Shown: positions 19,048 to 33,770, counted from the stretch's first letter. The stretch: DNA of 64,000 nt from Jaminaea rosea (GCF_003144245.1 NW_020289985.1:372001-436000); one strand, 5' to 3'. Program-made: numbers and translations. The notes: generated by a model not told the origin, from the sequence alone.

Positions 19048-21853
19048 ATGGGAGATAGCGGGCTCAAGAAGCAGAAGAGGGCACCTCGAGCTTGCGACGT
19101 GAGTTGAGGTTGCGCTGGATGAGGGCGAGAGTAAGCTGAAGTTGACCTTTGGCCTCGATGCTACCCTCCACCCTCTCACTCTTTGCGCAGGCCTGTCGAA
19201 CTCGCAAGGTCAAATGCAGTGGAATTGAAGAGGGACATGAAGCTTGCTCGAGATGGTGAGCAGGAGCGAGAGCGGCCCTGGGTCCGTAATTGGTTGGTTG
19301 TGGTCATTGACCCTGTTCCTCGTATCGCTCGCCCTTGGCAGCCAACACCTCGCTCTGACTTGCGAGTTCAAGATGCCGATTCGAAGGCCTGCCCCTTCTT
19401 CAACGGTCGAGGACCTCCGTGATCGCATCCGCTACCTCGAGGAGCAGCTACGCTCAGCAGGAATCGATGCGGGCGACGACGATTCGCACCTCTCGCCCTC
19501 GCCAGACGATGACGACCAGACGGAGCAAAGCGATGTTCAGCAGCATCATACTATGGGCGCATTCATCCCCACGCACATTTCCGTCGATAAAAGCAAGGAT
19601 CAACTCAATCTCGTCCACTCGTTCAGTCACTCTTGCGAAGTCGCGCCTACGAGCAACGACGCCGACAATGATTCGCCGTCTGGCGCATCCGCAGCCGCAG
19701 CCACATCCACGTCCAATTCGTCTCCCTCGCAGCACCAGCCACAGCAGGACCCAGGAAACGTCTACAGCTTTCTTGGATCGAGTTCAGCCTTGTTCCCGCT
19801 TACCATGACCAAGCAAGTACCACAGACGCTCAAAGCTGCAGCGCAGGCAAAGTCGATCAAGAAGCTCGTCCGCCTCGAGTTCTGGGAACTAGAGCCTTCG
19901 ACGCTCAAGAAGCTCGATGACAAGCTCGCCCAGGATACGCACGCCTTTTGGCCGGACGAGGAGATGGCTCGCAACCTCATCGATACCTACTTCGACCAAC
20001 TGGCTCACCGCCATCCACTAGGCTTCGATCGAGACGACGTCTGGCGGCAGTACAACGAGGACCCGTCACAAGTATCATCCGACGTCATGCTCGGTCGCAT
20101 GTATGCCATCTTCTCTCTCGCCGCTTGGCACGCAAACGCAGCTCTCGACCTAGTCAATAACAGGCTGCATCTCGCAGGCCTGCAATGGTACCTCGCCTCT
20201 CGCAAAGTGGTCACCATGGACTCTCAAGTTCCTGCACCCCTCTCCCATCCCCTTGCCATTGCGCAAACGCTTATTCTGCAAGCATGCTTTGCCATGACCC
20301 ATCCACCCTTCATTGGCGTCGCCTTCCGCTTGGCAGGCGGAGCACTTGGAGTTATGCAGGACATCGGCGGCCATCGCCAAACGATCATGAAGCAGCTCGG
20401 AGCACAGGGGCATGGACCACAGGAGCGTACCCTCACCTTCTGGACTTGTTACTCCATCGAAAAGACCCTAGTCACCATGGGCGGGCGCCCGTCATGCCTG
20501 TGGAGCGAGTGGGTCGACGCTTCTCTGCCAGACGAGGAGAGCTCGCTGTGGATGGAGGCTCAGGTGGCTCTTCTGACAGAAAAGGTGCTCAAAGCCAAGT
20601 ATGCGGCCAAACGACCCCCGCCAAAGGTCACAGCGGAGCAGCTCAAGCAAATCGACACGCAGATTGCTTTTCTTACTACAGAGTTCGAGAAGCGCAAAGA
20701 GGCAATGGGGCCCGCTACGAGGGCAAATGTGCAGATGAGCATCGATGGGATCCATCTGCTGCTTCACCAGCCGGAGCTACTCGTCAAGAACCGAGGTGAC
20801 AACGGCGATGGTCACAACGGCGGCGGCATCTCTCCTACGACGATGGCAACCTGCACACGCGCCATTCGTAGCATCATATCCGCAGTGGCAGATTTAGACG
20901 TGGGCTCGCTCAGCGAATCTTGCATAGGCCATACATGCCGCGCTGCCGTCCTCGCCCACGTCCTGAGTCAGAGTGAACGAGCAGAGGTGCGCGAGGCATT
21001 CGGTGGTCAAATGAAGGCTGCGACGAGCGCAATTATCAGGAAGGGCGAGTCGCGATGGATGATATCTGGCAAATTGATGGACCTGCTCAGCCTGCCCAGC
21101 AGCGAGGAGGAGGCGAGAGAGATCAAGAACTGGCCGAGACGGTCTATCTCGGGCAGGCAGAAGTCGTTGCTTCAGGAGCAACAACAGCAACAGCAGGAGC
21201 AGGCGGCTGCAGTGACCGGTCAGCCGAAGTATTATTCCATGGGCCTTCCTCTGTCCACCTCGCCGACGGGCAGTAGTGTGCCCTCCGCCCCGACGGCGGC
21301 GTCAAATTCGTTCAGCAATCCCTTCGCCGACCTCCTCCCCTCGGCCACCACACCATCCGCCTTCAGCGGTAGTCACGGCTCCATGGTCACCAGTCCGCAG
21401 CGCGAGGTCGGGGCCTGGCCAACAGGCGCTACGCCAGCTTCAGCCACTTCTGGCTCCATGAGCGCAGCCTCAGGCTCAGAGTCTTTTGACAGCTATGCGG
21501 CGGGGCCAAAGGCAAACGAGGCAAGCAACGACGCATGGACCGTCCTCTTCCCGACACTAGGTCAGCTCGAGTGGCCCATCACTAGCTCGGGACCACTGCA
21601 GCAACAAGGTCAACAGCCTCAATATCAGCAGCAGCAGCAGCAGGCCGTGGGAGGGATGACCCCCTTCTTCAGCTCGAGCGGCATGACACCCGCCCAGCAG
21701 CAACAGGGTACGCCAGGCTTTCACTCTGACGGCAGTGGCAACAGCAGCTCACAAAGCCCTTCCTCGGGGTCTGGCTCGGGCTACAGCCCGGAGAATGCAG
21801 CGACGCTGCTCTTCAACTTTGATTTTGGGGCGACGACCGCTGGATGGTTCTGA
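19048..21853 (+). CDS. Zn2Cys6 (Gal4-type) transcription factor with fungal_trans domain
   Basis: The model joins 19048..19098, 19191..19255 and 19342..21853, giving 875 residues. Two introns interrupt the zinc cluster, and only the spliced reading restores all six cysteines: ACDACRTRKVKC, then EACSRC, then LTCEFK. Right after the cluster, VEDLRDRIRYLEEQL is a short coiled coil for dimerisation. The middle-homology/fungal_trans region spans roughly 200-600 and includes LIDTYFDQLAHRHPLGFDRDDV, LGRMYAIFSLAAWHANAALD and a TFWTCYSIEKTL..GRPS motif. The C-terminal 250 residues are Gln-, Ser- and Gly-rich, with several pure Gln runs, typical of an activation domain. The regulated pathway cannot be read from context. 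Confidence 0.9.
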
Positions 21854-22084
21854 GCCCGATCTCCTCTTGTATTTGTACCGTTTCCGTAGTGTAGCGCGTC
21901 ACCGTGGCTCGTCGTTCTACCTTTGTCTGGAATATCATCATGTGTTTTTTTGCGCCTACCCTGCGTCACGAATCTCAGTCATTCTCGCCCCTGCCTCATG
22001 AAGAAGAAGTAGTCTGTGTCTAGATCGCATCGCATTGCCGTCAACTCCGCCTGGTAACAACATGGTCCACACTGCGCCCGTCGC
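21854..22084. other. Short convergent intergenic region
   Basis: These 231 bases carry the two converging 3' ends of the transcription-factor gene and LPD1. Nothing else is seen. Confidence 0.5.
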
Positions 22085-24190
<2,106 letters not shown>

Positions 24191-26625
24191 TCATTTCTGC
24201 GACTCGCGCCGGGAATCAGTAGGCCACCTCACGCTGTGCGCCGTACGGTAGCCTCGAGCAGCCATTGCGCCAGAGATCGCGGTGGTAGGGTGGTAGATAT
24301 CGTCTTCATGGTGCGAACTTGGAAAGGGCATCGACAAGCTGTGATGCAGACGCGCATGACGCTGCTCCGGCTGCCGCTGCCTCAGGTGATGTTGTGAATA
24401 TTCGTGCTGATGATGTCTTCGAGGTGACCCAGCCACACTCCCCTCCGCGACGCTCGACGCCATCGTACTCAAAGGGGAAGCCGACTCCGGCCTCTGGGGA
24501 TGAGATGGAGAGGAGAGCCTATTGAGCCAAACAGAGGTAGCGCTGAGTGGCGTCCCCCGCGGCGTCGTCGTTTGTGCCCTAGGAGGCAGCGGCGTCGTGG
24601 TCGTGAAGCGCCAGGAATCCGAGCACACCTTGCCATGTTTTCTAAGGGGACTATCTACCGAGATCTCCTGATTCTCGACGTTCTCCTCCTCTTCGCCGTG
24701 GTGAGGCGATACCACGACACCTCTCAATGGTGCAGGGCGATGTCCTCCAGCTGCGCTCGCTTTCAACGTCTTCTTGTTCCCATTGTCGCCCGAGGGTCGG
24801 CGCAACGTCGTTGAAGTCATCTTGCGTACGGGGCCAGCAGTGGCCGAACTGGCCTCTCGAACTTCCTCGAGCCAGCTTGGAGCAGCGCCATCACCGCCGC
24901 CGCCGCCATTTACATCGGTCATCTCTGTCCCACCCCCAGCGGTAGGAGCAGCCGGAGATGTCGTCTGCTTGCCGTCGTAGCACCACATTGCAGGGGGAGC
25001 ACTCATGGCCACGGAGCTCTTGCTGCGCCGGATGATGCTACGCCGTTGCGGAAAGGACGTCAGACCGCGAGGTAGACTGTGCACCTGTCGAGTCTCCTGG
25101 GGGCCTTGGTGGGTCGATTGAGGGCGGAAGTCCGACTACACGGTACGGGTGAAGGACGTTAGCATGCTATCTCTCGGCCTGCGATCTTCCCGGTGTTTTC
25201 TCACCACTCGCTCCTCGATGTGCAAGTCAAAGGTTATGGGAGCCTCCGACGGATGGCTACGGCGCGTCGAAGCCTTGCTACTCCTACTGTGGTGTGGTTC
25301 CTCGAGCTCCCAGTCGTAGACGTGATCATCAGCCTCGTAATCACCGATCCAGCCTGTGAACCAAGTGTCAATGCGAGGTCAGTCAGCGCTGCGCTCAGAT
25401 GACACGCGCCTCTACCCGTACTCACCCTTGCTAGCCAACACAAGCCGCGAGGCCACAACGACGTGCATAACAAACGCGATGCTCGTTGGAATCTGCGAGA
25501 GGACCGAATCATCGACGAGCAGCTCAGCGAGAAAGCAGGAAAGATTGACAGCCGTAGCGACGCTAAAGTAGATGAGGGACGATGTCCAGAGCCAGCGATG
25601 CGTCCTTGCTGCGTGGCCCCACAGCCTATCTTGATCGATGCGCCGCAGACGCGCGACTGTAGCTACTAGGACGACGAGGTCGAAGACAAAAGCTGGTCAT
25701 GGGTTTGCAAGCTGTCAGTGCCTGTGGAGAGGCTACCATTCGGTCGCGCTCGCACCCCCGCTCACAGATCATCCACCCGATGGGCGCCAGATTTCTGTTA
25801 ACATTGGGCTTGCACTTTGGTCCCCACGGTACTTGCGTCTCGTCGGGCACGCGCACCCCGTGAAACCCATGATGAACGATGTACGCCCACACGCCAATGC
25901 TGATACACCACAGCCCGACGAGGGGGAACATTACCCGCCGGCTGTCGCAGTACATGATCTTGAGACGATACAGGAAGATGGAGGCGCAGCAGGCCCAGAG
26001 GATTATGTAGAGGGACCAGATGCTGTCACTGTTAATTGGCCAGCGATGGGGCAAGTCAATGAAGGAGGGGCGCAGGGAATTAAAGCGACGTGCTCACAGT
26101 ACGGCGCCGCAGTCGCGTGGATCGCCCCAGAAGAACATGCCAGAGGAGACAATGGCGCCTATGACGGCGTACCGGGCTAAAAGGACGGCGATACGGGGTG
26201 GGCGGAAGTTGCCGGCCTGTGAGTACACGGGAAGTGCGCGATCAGCTCCCGCATGGCGGCTGAAGTGCGGTGGGACTGACAAGCAGGAGACGCCATGCTC
26301 TGATCTCCTGGGCAGATGTCGGCCACAAGCCGAGCTGATCAGTACGTGTACTATTCCACGCCAAAGAAGGCCACTCACAGCCGGCAACAAGGCCACTGCG
26401 CTCGATCGAGTGGAAGTCACTTGTGTCAGCGGAGGGATGCTCTTTATTGCTGCGACGTTCGCGCTCACGATGCTCCCAACCACATATCGTTGTTGCCGTG
26501 ATGACACAGCTTTGCACCACAGAGACTTTGTGCAGCAAATTGAAGAAAGCCTGGTATTCCTCATCGGTAGAGACTGCGACGCCCGACCCGTGCACGGCCG
26601 CAGGTCGGACGAGGACGGTCGCCAT
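24191..26625 (-). CDS. DUF6533-family seven-helix membrane protein with long cytosolic tail
   Basis: The eight-exon model on the minus strand joins 26625..26469, 26395..26379, 26307..26281, 26216..26098, 26028..25766, 25692..25426, 25353..25205 and 25135..24191, giving 647 residues. All seven introns are 64-73 nt and all junctions stay in phase. Exons 1-4 assemble a helix followed by WEHLALLPAEIRAWRLLL and then RIAVLLARY, the pattern of basidiomycete DUF6533 proteins (W-E-H-L..L-x-x-E-I-x-x-W..R-Y). Further helices are IWSLYIILWACCASIFLY, VMFPLVGLWCISIGVWAYIV, FVFDLVVLVATVARL, LIYFSVATAVNLSCFLAELL and IAFVMHVVVASRLVL, giving about seven. The last 360 residues are hydrophilic and Ser/Arg-rich. 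Function is unknown; receptor-like topology is an inference. Exons 2 and 3 are only 17 and 27 nt, and intron 3 (26280..26217) uses an unusual GTCAGT donor. Confidence 0.8.
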
Positions 26626-27187
26626 CGTGGGCGGAGTGAGGTTCGTCTGAAGACGGCCTGGATACGAAAAGCAGAGGTAGCAACTCCTGCTATGTGCGTA
26701 CGCCGAGGTGGATGATGGTGCAAAGAGCAAGAGCAGGGCAGGGCAAGCTGTCGGGCCTTCCCATTGGGAATTTTAATGGTCGGTAGCTGCGCCCGCTGAC
26801 CCCGAGAAGCATCCGGCGATCGCCCTACTTGCTGCCCGTCATCATCAGCGATGAATGCCCTGTACCCCTGTGTGACCGCGAGCATCGTCGCTTTGTTTAT
26901 GTAAAGCCCGAGCTGGAGACAGGCCAATGTGGTGGGAAAAGAGAGCGCAAGTGAGAATCAGCGCTTTCTGAGGTCCCATGGCGTCAGGTCAGGGACGAAC
27001 GGACTTGTCAGTCTGAAGGCGGGGCGATCAGAAAGCTGAAGCCCGGACGCTGACGCCGCTGCGGCAGCCACGCCCCGATGGGTTCGAAGGTTGCGTAGGA
27101 AGACCGTGCGATCGCGGAAAAATGGGCGCTGCATTGCTGTTCTGGTAGCCCCGACCATGAGGCTTCAGAGTGGACCGCCGCAGCGCT
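26626..27187. other. Promoter region of the DUF6533 gene
   Basis: This 562-base region lies between two minus-strand genes. A GGGTTCGAAGG string near 27077 recalls a tRNA B box but no cloverleaf can be drawn around it. Nothing else supported. Confidence 0.5.
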
Positions 27188-27673
27188 CTACGCCTTGTCA
27201 TCGGCCTGCTGCCCTTGCTCCTCCGCCTCCGTCTCTCCCCTCAAATCCGCCATTCTGAGCTGATTCCTCTTGCCCAGCACGCGAAGCGTATTCGCTCTCT
27301 CGTTTTCCGTCATGCTTGCCCAATTGTGAATGCGAGAGAGGGTGCCGTCTTTGTTGACCTAGCGCGGATCAAGGAGGAGCGAGTGAGTGTGAGTGGGATT
27401 TGTATCGAGCTAGGCCAAGCTTCGCTGAGCCGTGAAATACGCAATACTTACCACCATCGGCCCGAGCTCATCCAGTGCCACTCGGCCACCTGATGCGACA
27501 TCAAGCTGACGTGCCTTTTCCTCATTGGCGGGAGCCGAGGGGAGGGCGAGACGCTCTCCCTCATGCTGGAGGCCTGATGCTGTTGAATCCGCATTTCCCT
27601 CCCCTTTTCCAGCCTGATCTGAGTCCTCGTCGCTGATGAGATGCCGAGGCGGAAACTGGTCGGTGGCGCTCAT
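27188..27673 (-). CDS. Small conserved fungal protein with GPMVVNKDGTLSRI..NW..MTE..ER motif
   Basis: The model joins 27673..27452 and 27358..27188 on the minus strand and gives 130 residues. The intron of 93 nt has a GTAAGT donor and a GCTAG acceptor. The N-terminal half is hydrophilic and variable. Crossing the junction is the block LDELGPMVVNKDGTLSRI, followed by HNWASMTENERANTLRVL and GKRNQLR. I remember similar LGPxVVNxDGTLSRIxNWxxMTExER proteins in many fungi but cannot name a function. No signal peptide or membrane segment is seen. The intron falls inside the most conserved motif, so an unspliced reading would lose it. Confidence 0.85.
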
Positions 27674-28144
27674 GGCTTATCCTCTCGTTCCCCTTGAGCA
27701 GAATGGACTTGCACTTGGTCGATGATTTCGCGTGAACCCAGTGAAGGCGGCGGCGCCGAATTGCGCGGTAGCCAAAAGGGAGAAGGTGCTCGACGGGCCG
27801 CCGGGACGCAGGACCCCTGATTTGACTTGACTGCCTCCATTCATGCTGGGCGCACGGCTCGCCCTGATCATCAAGCACACACAAATGCGAAGCGAAGCTG
27901 CCCACTCAAGGCATTGCATCACACCGACGCAGTTCATCTGTAGGTCGCCGAAGCCGCACAGCGAAAGCAGGAAGGAGGATCTGGAGAAGTTGAAGCGTGC
28001 ACACAGATTGGCAAGCACACAGCGAGCGAACGAGATCGATGAGAAAGATGTTAAATGAGGAGAGCCACAATTCGAGACAAGACTCAGGGACAGCGATCGA
28101 GAGGAAGAGAAGCTTCTTGCTACCTAGCTACGCACAGCACGCAG
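27674..28144. other. Intergenic region between the small conserved gene and NST1
   Basis: This 471-base stretch holds the promoter of the small conserved gene and the NST1 3' UTR. No other feature seen. Confidence 0.5.
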
Positions 28145-31100
28145 TTAGAAGCCGCGGTGCTCATTCATGCCATGTCGCTGGTGAGGCGAGCCAGGCAGGC
28201 CAGAGCCAGAAGAGTGCTGATCGAAGATACTGCGCGACACGCCACCAACGCCGCCGAGGGGCCCGGGACCAAATGGACTCATGGGCGAATGAACGCCATT
28301 GCCACCGCCGCTAAGAGAACCAAGTCCGCTCTGCTGCGAGGGGTAGCCGCCATGCTGTTGGTGGTGGGCCTGCTGCTGCTGCTGCTGGAAGTGGTGAGGG
28401 TGGTGCTGCTGATGTCCACCCTGCATGTGTTGATGGTGCTGAGCCTGATGCTGCGGCTGCTGCAGGTGAAGAGGTAGCGTCGAGCTACCACCCGCACCGC
28501 CGCCGAGGCCCATGCCCATGCTGCCACCAACGCTTCCACCAAGACCCATCCCGCCACCTCCCGAGGGAGCGCCAGGCTGCTCAAAGGCAAAGCGAGCGCG
28601 ATCCCAGCTGTTCGAGGACTGCTGAGATCTAGGAGCGCCCCACGGATCAGGAGCGCTGCTGATACCGCCACCTACGGCACCAGGTGTACCAACACCACCA
28701 AGACCACGACTGCCTGCTGCGCCATTGCTGCCACTGCCGCCTGCGATGCCACTACCGCCTCGAGAGGAAGCGGCGCCCAGATTGGTGCCGAGACTGGCGA
28801 AGCCAGGGCTCGTTGCAGATGCGCTTGTAGGCGCAGGTGGGCTGGCAAACGACGACGTGCTCCAGGGTGAAGCTCCGAAAGCGGATGATCCAGAGGCGCC
28901 AGGAGCGGCAGACGTGTTCGCAGTGCTCGTAGTCGCACTAGGGAAGCCAAACAGCGAGGAGGTGCCGTTCGACGCGGTTCCGCCACCAATAGGAGGCACC
29001 GTACTGCTAGTCCTGCGTGGCGCTGGCGCAATCAACTCGTCATCTCCACCAAGGGCCGAGCTTCCCAGGATACCTTCAGGCAGCTTGGGGCTGGAGCGCA
29101 TTGAGCCATACAGGGGGAAGCCGTCGTCGTGTTGATCACTAGGCGGTCGCGGGCGGCCAATGGGGCCAATGGGACCAGGGCGCTGAACAGCTCTGCTGGC
29201 CTGCGAAGGAGAGGAGTGCAGGCTGCTTAGGGCGTGCAGGTGGTGGTGGTCCTCTGAGGATGAGGCCAGACGTCCGCGTGGACTGCCATTGTTCGACGAG
29301 CCGCCAATAGGGCCAGGCGTTGCGGATGAAGGGGGCATGCCCGGAGGCATACCACCTCCGCTGCCGCCAAGGTTCAAGGACGACAGACCGTGCGTTGCGC
29401 TGTTGACTCCGATGGGCGAATGCAGTTGATGGTCAAAGCTACCAACAGCCGTCTTTGCGGACAAGCCAGGAGCTCCAGAATGATGGATCCCGTTGGCAAA
29501 AGACGGCGAACGTGCAGACTCGAAGCCAGAGGGCAAGCCTGACGATGGAGTGGCACCAAAACCGCTAGCAGCGGACAGGGCAGGGGGTGGGCCTCTTCCG
29601 AAGCCGACGCTCTGATGCTGTTGCTGTTGCTGCTGAGACAGAGGCGGGCTCGGCGCAGAAGGAGCACTAGGAGCTGAAGGTCGCGCAGAGACAGCCGATG
29701 GGGAAACGGCAGACGCGATCGTCGACGGCTTGCTGAGTCCTGGAGCGGCACTGGCGGCAAGGGGCTGCTGCTGTGGGCTTGGACCAGAGGGAGGGCGAGG
29801 CAGCTGTTGCTGTTGCTGCTGGACAGGGGCCTGCGATTGAGGAGCGGCAGCTACGGCAGGGCTGGCTGAGCTAGCATGTGCCTTGGACGAAGGTCGAGCC
29901 GGCAAGCCGGATGGCAGAGCTGGGAGAGTTGACGTGCCCTGCGAAGAGCCCGTCTGCGAGGGAGCCCGATGGCCTGACGAAGGAGCCGTAGGAGGACGAG
30001 GTGGGATCGAGGCACCACCAGCGGCAGGAGCCGTCGTAGCGGGAGGTGGTCGAGCATACATGACTGGCGCAGCATTGGCCGGGGAGGGAGGCACAGACGT
30101 CTGTCGAGGACGGCCAGGAGCAGCCGGCGACTTGGGTGGGACTGCCGCAGAGCCTCGAGTAGCTGAAGGCGAGGCAGGCCGCTGAGCCTTGGGTGCCTTC
30201 TCGCCTTGCTCCTTCTCTTTCTGCGCTGCTGCGGCCGAAGCTGCCGCTGCTGCCGCAGCCTCTGCCTTTGCCTTCTTTTCTCGCTCCTTTCGTTCCTTCT
30301 CCTCCTTCTCCTTGCGTTCCTTTTCCAGTCTAGCTTCTTCCTCCTTGGCCTTGCGCTCAGCTTCCTTAGCCTCACGCGCCTCCTTCTCCTGACGAGCTTT
30401 ATCCTCCTTCTCCTTGCGCAGTCGCTCACGCTCCAGCTCCTTGGCCTTTTCAGCCTCGAGGCGCTTGCGCTTCTCCTCCTCCTTTCGAAGCCGTTCTTCC
30501 TCCTTGGCCTTCTTCTCAGCTTCGCGCTTGAGACGGGCCTCTTCTTGTCTCTTGAGCTCAGCCTCGCGCAGCTTTTCGGCCTTCTCACGAGCGGCGGCTT
30601 CCTCGGCGGCCTTCTCACTCTCTCGCTTGAGCCGCTCTTCCTCCTTCTTGAGCTGCTGCTGACGTTTCTTGTCTTTCTTCTTCTGGTTCTCGCGCTGGCG
30701 CTTGGCATCCTTCTCCTTCTCGAGGTCGGCTTCCTCCTCGAGCTCTCGAAGAAGCTGAAGCTGGCGTTCTTGAGCGATGCGTTCGCGGTAGGCGGCGAGG
30801 ACACGCTGCTCAAAGAGACGAGCGGCAAAGATCTGGAACATGCGTCGACCTTCTTCCATGCGTTGCTCATCAGTCAGAGCGTCATCTTCCTCGTCTTCCT
30901 CGACGTCATCGACATCGTCAACGTCATCTCCGTCGTCGCTGACTCCGTCGGCTCCGGCTGTTGCTGCGTCCTCCTCGCGCTGCATACGACGATCAGCGAG
31001 CTGCTCCATCATCTCGAGGAACTTTTGCCCATCGTTCTTGAGCAGGTCGTCTGCTACCGTGAGAATGCCTTCTAGGTCGAAGTGGGAAGGCGGTTAGGCA

Positions 31101-33138
31101 AGTCAGCTCTTTCACTCTACGTTATTGTTGCTATCTCTGCGCACGCACCCTTGACTGTGAGGGATGATCCGAGCAGAGAAGAGTCAGCGCCGCCCGCATT
31201 GCCACCGGCTGCGTTGCGCTTGCTACGAGGAGGCGCGGTCTCTGGCAGAACCTCGTCCTCCTCTTCTTCCTCCTCATCGTCGTAGTCATCGTCATACTCG
31301 TCGTCATCGAGCTCATCGTCATACCCGTCATCATCATCGACGGGCGGAGGAGGAGCCTTCTTGGGTGGAGCAGTGACTCGCGTCTTTTGCGCCGGAGGTA
31401 CCGGCTTGGTGAGGGCGTTGCCACCAAGAACGTTGCCGGCGCTATCGAGGGCGATGCTGCCTGGGAACGGGCCTGGACCAGGCGGAGGAGGGACCGCACC
31501 ACCAGATCGGACGTACTGCTGCTGCTGATTGGCGTACTGCTCCAGTTCGTCGTAATAGGCGTTGTAGAGGACGTCCAGTTCCGACTCGATGGCTGTACGC
31601 TTTCGACTGCAGACAGCGCAGGTGCAGCTATGCCTGGACTGCTCCTTCATCCTCTTGAGCACTGCATCCTTCTCAATTGCCACCAGTGAACGCCTGTCTC
31701 GCTCGTTGAGCCGCATCCAGAATTCCTTGATGCGCTCACGCTCTTCCGCTGTACTCGTAGACCAAATGCGAGGAGCCTGAGCCTGCGATGGCGGCGCCGT
31801 GCCGTGACCCGTGCCGTGTGAGCTCACCGAGCCAGCTGCGGCGCCTGCACGAGACTTGGCAGGGGGATGCGAGTGACCATTGGGCGCCGGCGCCTTGGCA
31901 GATGCATTCGAATTGAAGGTCATCGGCTGCTTGCCTGCTGCTCTCGAGCTCGGTGGAGGTGCGTTCGAACGAGGTGGGGCCGGAGCAGGAGGACCATTGG
32001 TGGCGGGCTGCTTGCCATGCTGGACAGCAGGTGCCGGTGGAGGAAGAGGTTGGGAAGGCGGAGGGGGAGCAGCCAACGTGTCCGCACCAGTCTTCTTTTT
32101 CTTCTTCTTGTTTTTCTTCTTAGAAGGTGGCGCACCCAGCATCGCAGCCGCTGCTTGTTGGCGCTGTTGCTCGTGAGCGGGCCAATTGCGAGCGTCAGGG
32201 CCTCCATGCATGCCATCATCGTGACTGACGCCGTTGGGGTCATCCAAGTCATCGTCGCTGTAGTACTCGTCGTCATAGTCTCCCGTCTCCTCTCCGTACT
32301 CGTTGACGAGGACGACTGGTGCTGGTAGGGGCTCGCCAGGCGGCTGCGTCGGTGGCGGATTTGCGCCCGTCGTCGAGTAGTGGACGTGAGCAGAGTAAGG
32401 GGACTGCGCTGCGTTGCCAGCCGCTGCGTGAACGCCATTGGTGTGCGAATGCAACGTCGCTCCGGGATCAGAGTGCAGAGCGAGGTCTGCAAAGATAGCT
32501 GGGTCGAATGGCAGCGACGGGTAAGGCTGCGAGCCAGGAGGATACTGCTGCAGATGACGTTGCGAGGCATGAGCAGCTTGAGCGAGCTGCTGAGCTACAG
32601 CGATCATTGCCTGCGTCGATGCATGGCGAGCATTAGGATCGTTGGGGTGTCCGTTGCCCGTCGTTGGAAATTGGCCCAAGGGCAAGGCGTTGCGGATGAA
32701 GGTCCGCAAGTGGGCAGGCAAAGAAGTCCAATACGCGTCGTCGTCTGGGATACCCTGAGGGTCTGCCTCGATGCGTCGATACAAGTCGCTGGCGGTGGCC
32801 AAAAGGTCTGCCTGCGCCTGAGCCTGAGCAGTGGCGGCCTGACTCAGGTGAGCCGGCGAGTTGCCGTGCGCAGCATACGCCTGCGTAGTCGCTGGCGAAA
32901 GCGGCGCTGTGCCATCGTAGGGATCTTCGATACGCTTCCCTTTGCCCTTTCTCTTCTTCTTCTTTGCTGCAGCCGCCGCCGCAGCAGCTGCAGCAGCAGA
33001 CGGTTCTGTTGACAGAGGGGGTGGGGTCGGCGAAGACGAGTCGTGATCGAGGCTCGTCGGCTGACTCTGTGGCGGTGGTGGTTGAGCTGTTGGCCTCGAT
33101 GAGGGAGGTGCCCTCAGAGGAGCCTTTGCCTTTGCCAT
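28145..33138 (-). CDS. NST1: NST1 stress-response protein
   Basis: Negative regulator of salt tolerance by yeast orthology; in fission yeast and other fungi it behaves as a cytoplasmic scaffold-type protein. The model joins 33138..31149 and 31071..28145 on the minus strand, giving 1638 residues, longer than the yeast protein of about 1240. Order of parts: Ala- and Lys-rich N-terminus ([11 protein letters not shown] near 60), Pro-rich linkers, a Cys motif [14 protein letters not shown] near 496, acidic [17 protein letters not shown], then [17 protein letters not shown] directly after the intron. Next come [20 protein letters not shown] near 735 and a very long Lys/Glu/Arg/Ala coiled coil to about 950. 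The remaining 650 residues are Pro-, Gln-, Gly- and Ser-rich with poly-Gln and His/Gln runs. The 77-nt intron has a GTGCGT donor and a CTAAC branch site. Confidence 0.92.
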
Positions 33139-33605
33139 CTCGCAGGAGCGCGAGATGTAGGAGGCGAGGCGGGGAGGGTGGCTTCGACGGCGTAAAGGAC
33201 GACGTCGAGGGTTGCGGGGCTGCTGCTAGCGTCGTCGTGGCGGGGGACGAAGCAGACAAGGGAGAAGTTACAATTGATGGGTGTTGGGTCTGGATGATGT
33301 TAATGGTGATGATGATGATGGAAAAGAGCTGAATCGAGCTCGCTGCTGAGTCCGCTCAAGGTCGACGTGGGACGCTTTGGGGGGAAGGGAAAGGGGAGCG
33401 GCCGAAAATGAGAACCGTCGAGCCGCTCTTGGACGGGTGAGGGCCGTCGACTTTGTTGATCTGTCTGCGTGTGCACCCCTCACTGACTGTCTCTCACGAC
33501 CGAGAGGTTGATGAAGTAGAAGTGCCGAGAGGATCAGCGATGATGGGTCGGTGTCCAAAGAGTTGTCGATGGACTGAGTGAGTGAGTCTGTCTGCGTCCC
33601 TCGAT

Positions 33606-33711
33606 GCTCTCTCTCTCTCTCTCTCCTCCCTCTGGCTCGTCTCGCTGCTCGCCGCCCTGCCTCGCTCGCTCTGCCTGGCCCTCGCTCTCTCTCTCTCTCT
33701 CTTCGACGAGT
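33606..33711 (+). repeat. Two CT dinucleotide tracts
   Basis: Nearly pure CT runs lie at about 33606-33625 and 33684-33711. On the NST1 sense strand they read as GA tracts. Such polypyrimidine/polypurine runs are common in fungal promoters and 5' UTRs. Confidence 0.8.
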
Positions 33712-33770
33712 GAGCAAGAGTCCGGTCCGCCCTTGGAAGCCAGGCCACGCAAGGCTAGGCGGCAACAGGC

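Noticed and set aside
19244-19341. Reading the Zn2Cys6 gene from a start inside its second intron
   Set aside because: The open frame continues upstream through the intron, but only the spliced model supplies the six-cysteine cluster.
27000-27160. GGGTTCGAAGG string resembling a tRNA B box
   Set aside because: No A box at the right distance and no acceptor stem can be paired around it.
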